DNA of 47,903 nt from an uncultured Prevotellaceae bacterium (GTDB lineage Bacteria > Bacteroidota > Bacteroidia > Bacteroidales > Bacteroidaceae), in assembly GCA_902783165.1 (NCBI GenBank), contig CACZPU010000110.1, forward strand, positions 1 to 47,903. The letters run 5' to 3'. The number at the start of each line of letters is the position of its first letter. Positions within the stretch are counted from its first letter, which is position 1. Positions 14,898 to 23,696 of the stretch are shown here, piece after piece. The notes beneath the pieces were generated by a model. The model ran no database searches. It was not told where the DNA came from and saw nothing but the letters and a program-made list of their open reading frames with translations. The position numbers were made by a program, and so were the translations under genes.

Positions 14898-17492
14898 ATG
14901 AAACTAAAAGCTTTACTTATCGCATTCTTGATTCCCATTGCCATGTCTGCATCGGTTTGGGACACACAGTACAAACAAATTGAAAACAGTATCAAAGCAC
15001 CTCAATTCCCCGACAAGGAGTTTGTCATCACAAAATATGGTGCTTCTCTCAAAGTGAACAATGCTGCCAAAAACCAAAAGGCTATCAACAAAGCCATCGA
15101 TGCTTGTTCAAAAGCAGGCGGCGGCAAGGTGATTATTCCGGAGGGAACGTGGAACACAGGAGCCATCACACTCAAAAGCAACGTCAATCTGGTCATCCAG
15201 AAAGGGGCCACATTGCTCTTTGCTTTCGATCGTTCACTCTATCCTAATGTCCCTACACGATGGGAAGGACTCGACTGTTGGAACTACCAACCCCTTATCT
15301 ATGCTTATCAGCAGAAAAATATAGGTATCACAGGCGAAGGGACTATTAACGGTAATGGAAGCGACGACACATGGTGGCTCATGAGTGGAAAAACCCCAAA
15401 GAGCCGTGACATCGCCGTTCCCGAAAAGCAACAGAATCCTGGTGGTCGTGCCGACCTGCTGAAATACGCCGAAGATGGTGTAGACATGGATCAACGCATC
15501 TTCGGTGCTGGCAAGGGATTGCGCCCGCAGTTGGTAAATCTGAATCAATGCGAGAATATCCTTATTGAAGGTGTCACCATGCTCAACTCACCATTCTGGG
15601 TAATGCACCCGCTGCTCTCGAAGAACATCACCGTACGCAATGTCAAAGTATGGAATGAAGGACCTAACGGCGATGGATGCGATCCAGAAAGTTGTGAAAA
15701 TGTGCTCATTGAGGGTTGTGTATTCCACACTGGCGACGACTGTATCGCCATCAAGAGCGGAAGAAATGCCGACGGCCGTGCTGGAGCTACCGGACGTTAC
15801 GCAGGTATTCCCTCGAAGAACATTATCATCCGCAACTGTGTGATGGAAGACGGTCACGGGGGTGTGGTTATCGGCTCTGAGATTTCCGGAGGTTGCCAGA
15901 ACGTCTTCGCCGAAAACTGTCAGATGGACTCGCCCAACCTCGACCGTGTGCTTCGCATCAAGACCAACTCCTGCCGTGGTGGCGTTATCGAAAATATCAA
16001 CATGCGCAACATCACTGTTGGCCAATGTAAGGAAGCCGTGCTCAAGATCAATACCGACTATGAGCCCAAGGAAGTGTGCTGTCGCGGTTTCTACCCCACT
16101 GTGCGCAACGTGTCCATGGAGAACGTCACCTGCAAGAAGTCAAAGTATGGCGTGATGATAGTCGGTTACGATGCCGATTCTCTAGCCTATACCGTCAACA
16201 ACATATACGTGAACAATTGTAAGTTCGAGGGGGTTCACGGCAAACCCTACTACCTTACCGGCAAGGCTCAGGATGTCCACTTCGACAACCTGATAATCAA
16301 CGGAAATCTCATTCTTACAGAAAAGCCATATAAACATTATTCTGAATGGATGACACATTCTGAGATGACTCGCGTACCCGATGTTACTTATCTCGACTTT
16401 GCCAAGAAGCCCCGATGGAGTTATACCGTTGGTACCGAGATGGGGGCTTTGCTCGACACCTATAAAGCCTACAAAGATGAATCCATCTACAACTGGCTGA
16501 AGGAATATCCCGCCAAGATGATTGACGAGAACGGTCAGGGTGCCGGCTATAAATATGAAGACTTCAACCTCGACAATGTGCGACCAGGCAAGGTGCTGCT
16601 GGCAATGTATCAACTCAATCCCGTTGAGAAGGACCTCAAACTGCTCAAGACGCTCTTCAAGCAGCTGCAGAACCAGCCGCGCACTAAGGAAGGCGTGTTC
16701 TGGCACAAGGCCATCTATGCCAACCAAGTGTGGCTCGACGGCATCTTCATGGGACTCCCCTTCTATACAGAGGCAGCTCCAATGATGCTGAAAGCAAAGA
16801 AAGTGAAGAAGACCTATGAAGATATCATCGACCAGATTGTGAAGACCGACAGGCGCACCTTCGACCAAAAGACTGGACTTTGGAAACATGCTTGGGACGA
16901 AACCCATACCGCCTTCTGGGCAGACAAAGAAACAGGACAGTCGAAGCACACATGGGCCCGTGCGATGGGATGGTACGTAATGGCAATGGTGGAGGTACTC
17001 GACAACCTGCCCGCCGACCATCCTCGTCGCGGTGAGGTAATCGATGTTTTCAAGCGTGCCATGACCGCACTGGTGAAGCATCAGGACAAGAAGACAGGCG
17101 TATGGTATGATGTGCTTGATGTGAAGGACCCCAAAAACTATTTGGAGAGTACCGCATCTTCCATGTATGCCTATTGTCTGCTGAAAGGTGCACGCAAAGG
17201 CTATCTCGATGACAGTTTCCGTCAGGCAGGCATCAAGGCTTTCAAAGGAATCATCAACGAGTTCATTCGTGTGAACCCAGACAAGACCATCTCCCTCACA
17301 CGGTGCTGTGAGGTTAGCGGTCTCGGCCCTGCCCCAGGTCCCTATGTGGAAAAACCCAACTACCGCCGCGACGGAAGCTTCAACTACTACATGAGCGAGC
17401 CCATCCGCGACAACGACGGTAAGGGCGTTGGTCCATTTATTTGGGCAGCGCTTGAAATGGAACAGCTGGGCTATACCACCGACGGTTTCTAA
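14898..17492 (+). CDS. GH28 polygalacturonase fused to GH105 unsaturated galacturonyl hydrolase
   Basis: The 864-aa protein has a signal peptide (MKLKALLIAFLIPIAMSAS). Residues about 40-470 are a GH28 beta-helix. The catalytic acids are in EGPNGDGCDPESC (near 256) and HTGDDCIAIKSGR (near 279), the His is in EDGHGGVVIGSE, and the R-x-K motif is in VLRIKTNS (near 351). Residues about 490-864 are a GH105 (alpha/alpha)6 domain, with LWKHAWDE, FWADKETGQSKHTWARAMGWYVMAMVE split over residues 655-700, and the typical C-terminal DGSFNYYMSEP. GH28 cuts or trims galacturonan, and GH105 removes the unsaturated galacturonic acid created by lyases. The pair therefore links hydrolase and lyase products. 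It is the first gene of a three-gene block, 21 nt before the PL1 gene. Confidence 0.93.
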   Translation: MKLKALLIAFLIPIAMSASVWDTQYKQIENSIKAPQFPDKEFVITKYGASLKVNNAAKNQKAINKAIDACSKAGGGKVIIPEGTWNTGAITLKSNVNLVIQKGATLLFAFDRSLYPNVPTRWEGLDCWNYQPLIYAYQQKNIGITGEGTINGNGSDDTWWLMSGKTPKSRDIAVPEKQQNPGGRADLLKYAEDGVDMDQRIFGAGKGLRPQLVNLNQCENILIEGVTMLNSPFWVMHPLLSKNITVRNVKVWNEGPNGDGCDPESCENVLIEGCVFHTGDDCIAIKSGRNADGRAGATGRYAGIPSKNIIIRNCVMEDGHGGVVIGSEISGGCQNVFAENCQMDSPNLDRVLRIKTNSCRGGVIENINMRNITVGQCKEAVLKINTDYEPKEVCCRGFYPTVRNVSMENVTCKKSKYGVMIVGYDADSLAYTVNNIYVNNCKFEGVHGKPYYLTGKAQDVHFDNLIINGNLILTEKPYKHYSEWMTHSEMTRVPDVTYLDFAKKPRWSYTVGTEMGALLDTYKAYKDESIYNWLKEYPAKMIDENGQGAGYKYEDFNLDNVRPGKVLLAMYQLNPVEKDLKLLKTLFKQLQNQPRTKEGVFWHKAIYANQVWLDGIFMGLPFYTEAAPMMLKAKKVKKTYEDIIDQIVKTDRRTFDQKTGLWKHAWDETHTAFWADKETGQSKHTWARAMGWYVMAMVEVLDNLPADHPRRGEVIDVFKRAMTALVKHQDKKTGVWYDVLDVKDPKNYLESTASSMYAYCLLKGARKGYLDDSFRQAGIKAFKGIINEFIRVNPDKTISLTRCCEVSGLGPAPGPYVEKPNYRRDGSFNYYMSEPIRDNDGKGVGPFIWAALEMEQLGYTTDGF

Positions 17493-17513
17493 TGCTCAAT
17501 GTCAGCGAAGATT

Positions 17514-18854
17514 ATGAAAAAGATTGTTTTAATCATCGCAATCGTATGGCTTTCCGGCGCGACAGCCTTTGCCGACGACACCACACCAACCGAAACGCTC
17601 AATGCGTCTTTCGGATGGACCAACTGCTCGTCGCTTACCAGCGGCGACAGTTACGAAACGACTGGCGGCAACAAAGGCACAAGGACAATCACGCTCAAGA
17701 GCAACGGTTCCGACCAAAAGAATGCTATTCAGAATGCCATCAAGCAGAACGATATTGTTATCCTTGATGGTTCAGATGGCGATTTCGTCGTTTCTTCGCC
17801 TGTAAGTTTTGGCGGCTATTCAAACCGTACCGTGGTTGGCATCAACGGCGCACGCCTCTGCACTCAGTTCTTTCTCACTGACGAGATGAAAGCGGCGCTC
17901 GACAAAGCTAAAGTAAAAAGCCTGTCATCATCGAGCGGAACAGGTGGAACACTCTCCAACGGACAAAATGTCAGCGAGAAACGTGAACAGGTAACCCGCC
18001 AGACATTAATTGACTTTACAGGTGACAGCAATGAGAGTTACCGGAATGCGGGTATCTTCAAAATCAATGGTGGCAGCAACATCATTATTCGCAATCTGAA
18101 GTTTGTAGGCCCCGGTCCGTGCGACGTTGGCGGACAAGACCTGATAACCTGCACTGGAACTACCCATCTTTGGGTGGATCATTGCGAGTTTACCGACGGA
18201 CAGGATGGTAATTTCGATATTACCCAAAGTGCCGACTTCGTGACCGTCTCGTGGTGCACTTTCGGCTACACCGAGCGTGCTTACGACCATATGAACACGA
18301 ACCTTGTGGGCAGCAGCGACAGCGAGAACAAAGACAAGCTGAACGTAACCTTTGCCTTCAACATCTGGGGCCCGGGCTGTAACCAGCGTATGCCGATGGC
18401 ACGTGCCGGAAACATTCATCTGCTCAACAACTATTACAATTGTGCAGGAGCCTCTGCTACAGTAAATCCCCGCAAGAACAGCGAATTCCTCATCGAGGGT
18501 AACTATTTTGAAACTGGTGTTACAAAGGTGTTTTCTCAAAGTGACGCCATAGCATATCAATTTATTGACAACACCTACAAGAGTGCCTCCCAACCAAGCG
18601 GGAAAGGCACCGTCACTATGCCCTACAAATATACCGCTATATCCTCAAAAGATGTCCCCGCCCTGCTCAACTCCACAGAAGGTGCTGGAGCTACGCTTAC
18701 AGATCCGCTGGCTATTGGAACATCGGGCATAGCAACTCCCTCTTCATCTACCATCAGTAAAAGAGGTATTATCTACAACCTCTCAGGACAGAAGATGGAT
18801 AGTAATTATCGTGGCATCTTCATCAAAGACGGCCATAAATACATCAAAAAATGA
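17514..18854 (+). CDS. Pectate lyase, PL1 family
   Basis: This 446-aa secreted lyase (signal MKKIVLIIAIVWLSGATAFA) cleaves polygalacturonate by beta-elimination with calcium. The PL1 parallel beta-helix is seen in VVGINGARL, WVDHCEFTDGQDGNFDI (calcium Asp residues) and FVTVSWCTF. GCNQRMPMARAGNIHLLNN carries the catalytic Arg region RMPxxR. The start at ATG 17514 is chosen because it begins the signal peptide; an in-frame ATG at 17499 lies five codons earlier. The C-terminus (GIIYNLSGQKM ... GIFIKDGHKYIKK) is the tail shared by five proteins of this locus. The gene overlaps the next one by 4 bp. Confidence 0.93.
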   Translation: MKKIVLIIAIVWLSGATAFADDTTPTETLNASFGWTNCSSLTSGDSYETTGGNKGTRTITLKSNGSDQKNAIQNAIKQNDIVILDGSDGDFVVSSPVSFGGYSNRTVVGINGARLCTQFFLTDEMKAALDKAKVKSLSSSSGTGGTLSNGQNVSEKREQVTRQTLIDFTGDSNESYRNAGIFKINGGSNIIIRNLKFVGPGPCDVGGQDLITCTGTTHLWVDHCEFTDGQDGNFDITQSADFVTVSWCTFGYTERAYDHMNTNLVGSSDSENKDKLNVTFAFNIWGPGCNQRMPMARAGNIHLLNNYYNCAGASATVNPRKNSEFLIEGNYFETGVTKVFSQSDAIAYQFIDNTYKSASQPSGKGTVTMPYKYTAISSKDVPALLNSTEGAGATLTDPLAIGTSGIATPSSSTISKRGIIYNLSGQKMDSNYRGIFIKDGHKYIKK

Positions 18855-21217
18855 CATTTATGAAAAAAACTATTCTATTATTTGTGGCTGCCTTTCTTCT
18901 TAGTGGTGCAGCTTTTGCCGACGATGTTCCCGCATTTCCGGGTGCTGAAGGTCACGGACGTTATGTGACAGGCGGACGCGGTGGCGTTGTAAAACACGTT
19001 ACCAATCTCAACGACAGTGGCACAGGGTCATTGCGCGCTGCAGTCAGCGGAAGTGCCAAGAAAATCGTTGTGTTTGATGTGGCAGGAATCATCGAACTGA
19101 AGTCAGATCTGAAAATAGGCGACAATACCACCATTGCTGGGCAGACGGCTCCCTCACCAGGCATCACCTTGCGCTATCGCACAATTCTTCCAGGCGCCAA
19201 CAATATCATACGATTCATCCGTATCCGTAGAGGTGAAGAGAAGGATGTCAACGACGGCGCCGATGCAATATGGCAGCGTGGTGTTGCCAACATACTGCTC
19301 GACCACTGCTCCTTCTCATGGAGTATCGACGAGATTGCCTCTTTCTACGACAACCGCAATTTCACTATGCAATGGTGTACCATCGGAGAAGCACTGGCTA
19401 ATCCCGGGCACACAAAAGGTGAGCACAGCTATGGCGGAATATGGGGAGGCAAGAATGCATCGTTCCATCACAATTTCCTTTGCCATATGCAGAACCGCGT
19501 TCCAAGATTCTGCGGCGCACGCTATGCATGGGACGGCTACGACAAGACGAAATATGCCAACCCCATTCAGGCAGAGATAGTTGACTTCCGCAACTGTGTA
19601 ATGTACAATTGGGGCAACGGCAACGGTTGTTATGGTGGTACCGGCGGCGGCCATATAAACATTGTGAACAACTACTACAAGGCTGGTCCTGCCACAGCCA
19701 ACAAGACGCGCGTAACACAAATATCTGTGGCAAATTCAAGTAATGCAGAAAGTTCACCATACATGGGCTACACCAGTCGTTACTATATCAACGGCAACTA
19801 CGTGACTGCAGCAGGCAGCAGCGCTGAGAACTATGACTGGAAAGGTGTGAAATACGATGATGGAACCTACATCATCGATGGTGAGTATTGCTGTACAGAT
19901 GCCAAACACCTCTATGGTGACAACGTGACGTATTACAAAAATGCAAGCGGAACTGATTGCGTGCGCATCAAGATGGAGAGTCCAGTGCCACAAGGTGAGG
20001 TAACAACCCACTCTGCCCAAAATGCATACAACAAGGTGCTCGCACATGCAGGTGCATCGCTCTATCGTGATGCTGTGGACACACGTTACATGGATGAGGC
20101 CCGCAATGGTACGACAACCTATATAGGCTCCGCAACCGTGACAGGCGACGGCAAACCAATTTCCCACCGAGCTGGCATCATCGACTTCGTAAAAGACCAA
20201 GGCGTGTACACACTTGACAATGGGAAGCGCCCCGATGGGTTTGACACCGACAACGACGGAATACCCAATGTATGGGAATCAGCCAATGGGCTGAATCCAG
20301 ACGATGCCAGTGATGCTGCTTTGTTTACCCTCGACAGTGAGAAGAAATGGTACTCCAACTTGGAAGTCTACCTCAACAGTTTGGTGGAAGACATCATGAA
20401 AGATGGCAACAACGACGCACAGACTGCCGTAGACGAATACTATCCGGCTTGCACAAAGGTGGAGATTCCCACAGAAGGCGGCCAAACCAATCCTACGGAA
20501 GATGACACAGATGCCACTGTAACATGGGCTTTCGACAATGGACAGGAAGGTCAAACCGCCCAATATGCTGATGGCATATCGGCATCGTTTGAGTCAAACA
20601 GTGTGGTTCTTGGCAAGAATCTTTCGTATAACGGCGCACAGGCCATAGCTACGTTCAAGGAAACCAAGATTAGAGCTATGGTTCCCAATGAGAGCAGTGC
20701 CAACGACGACAACTCTGTGACATTCACCTTCACCACAAAGAGTGGCTACAAGTTTCAAGCCACAGACATTTTCTTCTATGCCACCAGATTTGGTACCGAT
20801 GGCGGAAAACTCGATGCATCGTGGAAAGACGCAGGAGGAACAACTGTTCTCACAACAGGACAGACTCCAAACCGCAACAATGGTGACCCAGCATTCACAG
20901 AATACTCGTTCAAAAATGTCAATGGTACTCCCACCGAAGGCGAATGTTCGCTAATTATCAGCATCTATGCGTTAGGACAAGTAAAGGACGATGGCACCAA
21001 CAACCTGAAAGACTATGGTCTTGGCAACATCAAGGTGACAGGAAAGCTTACCGATGGATCATCGGGCATTAACCACACCTACTCCAACACAGAGGTTTCG
21101 CGTACATATTATAATATAAAAGGTCAGAGGATTGCCGCACCTTTAAAAGGCGTGAATATCATTGTGGAAAAGATGGCTAATGGCACAACTCAAAGTCGTA
21201 AAGTGATTTTGAAATAA
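18851..21217 (+). CDS. Pectate lyase-like PL1 enzyme with calcium-repeat and beta-sandwich domains
   Basis: This is a 788-aa secreted protein. The ATGA overlap start at 18851 is followed by another Met at 18860 that begins the signal MKKTILLFVAAFLLSGAAFA; either may be used. Residues about 25-430 form a PL1 (PL1_2-type) beta-helix with AFPGAEGHGRYVTGGRGG, LLDHCSFSWSIDE and HHNFLCHMQNRVPRFCGARY (catalytic Arg). A thrombospondin type 3-like calcium loop (DTDNDGIPNVWE) lies near residue 465. Residues about 555-740 form a beta-sandwich that resembles the N-terminal domain of the CE8 protein, possibly a carbohydrate-binding module. The end carries the shared tail (YYNIKGQRI ... KVILK). It is the last gene of block 1. 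Confidence 0.9.
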   Translation: MTFMKKTILLFVAAFLLSGAAFADDVPAFPGAEGHGRYVTGGRGGVVKHVTNLNDSGTGSLRAAVSGSAKKIVVFDVAGIIELKSDLKIGDNTTIAGQTAPSPGITLRYRTILPGANNIIRFIRIRRGEEKDVNDGADAIWQRGVANILLDHCSFSWSIDEIASFYDNRNFTMQWCTIGEALANPGHTKGEHSYGGIWGGKNASFHHNFLCHMQNRVPRFCGARYAWDGYDKTKYANPIQAEIVDFRNCVMYNWGNGNGCYGGTGGGHINIVNNYYKAGPATANKTRVTQISVANSSNAESSPYMGYTSRYYINGNYVTAAGSSAENYDWKGVKYDDGTYIIDGEYCCTDAKHLYGDNVTYYKNASGTDCVRIKMESPVPQGEVTTHSAQNAYNKVLAHAGASLYRDAVDTRYMDEARNGTTTYIGSATVTGDGKPISHRAGIIDFVKDQGVYTLDNGKRPDGFDTDNDGIPNVWESANGLNPDDASDAALFTLDSEKKWYSNLEVYLNSLVEDIMKDGNNDAQTAVDEYYPACTKVEIPTEGGQTNPTEDDTDATVTWAFDNGQEGQTAQYADGISASFESNSVVLGKNLSYNGAQAIATFKETKIRAMVPNESSANDDNSVTFTFTTKSGYKFQATDIFFYATRFGTDGGKLDASWKDAGGTTVLTTGQTPNRNNGDPAFTEYSFKNVNGTPTEGECSLIISIYALGQVKDDGTNNLKDYGLGNIKVTGKLTDGSSGINHTYSNTEVSRTYYNIKGQRIAAPLKGVNIIVEKMANGTTQSRKVILK

Positions 21218-21297
21218 AACTGTCATTCGCGACTATGCCACATCTCCTATCCAAACAAAGTTTTCTTGTTGGATAATTATTATCCAAGACTGTGTAC

Positions 21298-21362
21298 AAA
21301 ACCCTTCACCGATGAATGGAACCATCTATGTTCCAATGTATTACGGTGAAGGGTTTGTTTTG
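21298..21362 (+). terminator. Terminator after pectin block 1
   Basis: Outer stem ACCCTTCACCG / CGGTGAAGGGT with an inner GGAAC/GTTCC pair is followed by TTTGTTTTG. It lies 80 bp after the stop at 21217. The remaining 21363-21739 is AT-rich non-coding sequence with no gene recognised. Confidence 0.8.
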
Positions 21363-21739
21363 ACTAATAATGTATCACCTTTCATTTTTCAAAGTATTAT
21401 CCACTAAAAACCAAAGTACCATCCAGGGGGGGCAAAACATCATCGATTGTTCACAAAAACATAAAAGACTGATGACCGATTAAGCATTAACTTATATGAA
21501 AACATGACAAGATACAAACCATGTAATAGATTATTCATCGTTTGTATATGACACATTACGCGCGCAAGAGAAAAATCATTCTTTCTATCACCTATCAACT
21601 AAATATACGCTGCAACTCAACACTATTCAACATATTACAAAGGTAAATGATAGCAGGGATAGCAAAAACAGGGAAAAATTATCCTATAAACGCCCTCGCC
21701 CATTTCAAAAAACTTTCCGCAAAAAAAAACACCGATAAA

Positions 21740-21770
21740 TTGCACGGTTCAAATAAAATGTATATCTTTG
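21740..21770 (+). promoter_or_regulatory. Promoter of the lone Ig/OB-fold protein gene
   Basis: TTG at 21740-21742, a 20-bp spacer and TATCTTTG at 21763-21770 match the consensus exactly. The leader before ATG 21820 is about 43 nt. Confidence 0.7.
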
Positions 21771-21819
21771 CAACAAGATTAAATAACACAAAGTATAACT
21801 TATAAAAACAAAGTTTAAT

Positions 21820-23133
21820 ATGAAGCAAAATTACTCATTTGTTAAGCTATTCATGCTTACAGTCATGGTCTTCTTTGCCGGAAATGCAATGGCAGAAGAC
21901 ATTATTTGGTCGGAAGACTTCAGCAGCTATGCCGACAAAGACGTTCCCAGCGGTGGTGCATATTCGTATGTTTGCGAAGGAACAATCTACAACGATGACG
22001 GCACCGCTAAAAGCGGAACTAGAATTTATGGCTCTGAAAACACAGCAGGCGGAACCGCTCCCGAGCTCTTGGTTGCCAAGAATGGTGGTTCTTTCTCAGC
22101 AACCGTACCCCTTGGTGGAAGAAGCGGTGACATGACTTTGCAGTTCAAGACCAACCGTAACGATTTGAAGGTAGAGGTAACAGGAGCTACTCTTGGCGAG
22201 AAGGTACGCACTGGCAATACCGACAGTTATCCTCTGACAGGAGCCAGCGGCACAGTCACCATCAAGTTCTTTATGAGCTCAAGTAGCAACGCCCGTCTCG
22301 ACGACATCAAGTTGTTCCAGGGCCAAGGCCTGAAGCCTGCGGGTCTTTCATGGGGCAAAGCATCTTCTAGTGTAACATTGGGCGACGAAGAGTCATACAA
22401 ATATCTCCCCACACTTTCTAATGAAAACGGCTTGACTGTTACTTGCACCAGTTCCGAGGAGGCTGTTGCTACTGTCAACAGCAATGGAGTTATCACCGTC
22501 GTTGGTGTTGGTAAGACCACCATCACCGCCTCTTTTGCTGGCAACAGTGAGTACGAAGCTCAGACCGTTTCTGTAGAGATTACCGTCAAAGAAAACAGCG
22601 GTGACACACCTCCCACTCCTACGACAGAACTCACAGTAGCAGAGGCTCTTGAAAAGATTAACGCCCTTGGAACAGAAACAACTGGATACGTTGACAACAA
22701 GGCTGTATTCCAAGTGAAAGGTTACGTTGTGGGTACTCCTGATTGGCAGCGCAATTCCAAAAATAACAATGCTCTTTATGGAAACGTAGAATTCAAGATT
22801 GCTGATGAGAAAGGCGGTTCAAACACACTCACCGTTTATCATTGCAAAAACCTAGATAATGCAAGCTACACCGAAGAGACCATCAATAACTTTAAGGAAG
22901 GCGACCTCGTAGTAGTTGAGGGTATTCTTCAAATGTTTGTAAAGAACGGAGTTGGAACTCCTGAAATTTCAAGTTGCCATCTTGTTTCTATCAATGGTAG
23001 CACCACTGGCATCAACAATGCTAAGGCAGAGTTGAACGACAACGCTCCTGCTTACAACGTAGCCGGCCAGAAAGTTGGGGCAGGCTTCAAGGGCATCGTT
23101 ATCAAGAATGGCAAGAAAGTAATTGTTAAATAA
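21820..23133 (+). CDS. Secreted multidomain protein of unknown function in the pectin locus
   Basis: The 437-aa protein starts with a signal peptide ending GNAMAED. Residues about 25-165 look like a jelly-roll (WSEDFSSYA at the start, SNARLDDIKLFQG at the end), resembling non-catalytic binding modules. Residues about 170-255 are an Ig-like Big_2-type domain (VTCTSSEEAVATVNSNGVITVVGVGKTTITAS, split in two beta strands groups). Residues about 265-395 resemble an OB-fold (VFQVKGYVVGTPDWQ ... GDLVVVEGILQMFV). The last 26 residues are the shared tail (YNVAGQKVG ... KKVIVK). No catalytic motif is seen. It has its own consensus promoter and strong terminator. A surface pectin-binding role is inferred from context only. 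Confidence 0.85.
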   Translation: MKQNYSFVKLFMLTVMVFFAGNAMAEDIIWSEDFSSYADKDVPSGGAYSYVCEGTIYNDDGTAKSGTRIYGSENTAGGTAPELLVAKNGGSFSATVPLGGRSGDMTLQFKTNRNDLKVEVTGATLGEKVRTGNTDSYPLTGASGTVTIKFFMSSSSNARLDDIKLFQGQGLKPAGLSWGKASSSVTLGDEESYKYLPTLSNENGLTVTCTSSEEAVATVNSNGVITVVGVGKTTITASFAGNSEYEAQTVSVEITVKENSGDTPPTPTTELTVAEALEKINALGTETTGYVDNKAVFQVKGYVVGTPDWQRNSKNNNALYGNVEFKIADEKGGSNTLTVYHCKNLDNASYTEETINNFKEGDLVVVEGILQMFVKNGVGTPEISSCHLVSINGSTTGINNAKAELNDNAPAYNVAGQKVGAGFKGIVIKNGKKVIVK

Positions 23134-23185
23134 GACGGTGTTTATATTTTCTTGCTTTTAAATAAAGCAAACAAGAATTAAAAAG

Positions 23186-23216
23186 AATTGGGCGCATTGC
23201 TGCGCTCAATTTTTTT
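23186..23216 (+). terminator. Strong intrinsic terminator
   Basis: A stem ATTGGGCGCA / TGCGCTCAAT (one G-T pair) with loop TTGC is followed by seven T. It ends the single-gene unit 21820-23133. Confidence 0.88.
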
Positions 23217-23272
23217 ACAACGCATTTACCTTATCATAGCATTGATCAGACCTTAGATTATTTATCAGATTT

Positions 23273-23388
23273 CAAAACCTTATCTTTTGCCTTTCAAAAA
23301 GTAATCTTTTGAAGCCCGAAAAGTAATCTTTTGGACCGCAAAAGATAACCTTTTGTAGAGCGAAATCTAACTCTCTGATTTACAATGC
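23273..23388. repeat. 22-bp-period array of alternating word and reverse complement (array A)
   Basis: CTTTTG occurs at 23284, 23306, 23328 and 23350, exactly 22 bp apart; a degenerate TCTCTG sits at 23372. Midway (11 bp later) are CAAAAA (23295), CGAAAA (23317), CAAAAG (23339) and CGAAAT (23361); CAAAAC at 23273 opens the array. The unit is CTTTTG-N5-CAAAAG-N5. It lies between a terminator and the promoter of the CE8-SusCD block. The role is unknown. Confidence 0.8.
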
Positions 23389-23631
23389 TTTACAAATTAC
23401 CAAAATACACAATAGTTATTAAAGAATTCATCATGTTCCACCACCAAAATGGGTATCATTTTACTATCAAAAAAAACTTACATTTTTGTCACAAATAAAA
23501 GCATCAAACGCTCAATAAAAGCAACTGAACATTTAAATTCATTAACACTTAAGGATTGCAGAATAACCTGAGAAGGTTACAAAAATACGTTAAAACATAG
23601 TATAATAGTATAATAATAGTGTATTTTTTAG

Positions 23632-23639
23632 TAAATTTG
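23632..23639 (+). promoter_or_regulatory. Promoter -7 box of pectin block 3
   Basis: TAAATTTG fits TAnnTTTG and lies 57 bp before ATG 23697. It excludes the earlier in-frame GTG at 23619. No -33 TTG is evident. Confidence 0.5.
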
Positions 23640-23696
23640 CAAACTAATCATAATTATCCTACGATAAAGAGAGCAATACTTAAAAACGAAAGCCAT

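Noticed and set aside
16182-17081. 299-aa minus-strand frame inside GH28-GH105
   Set aside because: It lies opposite a gene with clear catalytic motifs; the translation has no recognisable domain.
23280-23389. CRISPR array
   Set aside because: Units are 22 bp with 5-bp gaps, no unique spacers of 30 bp and no cas genes.
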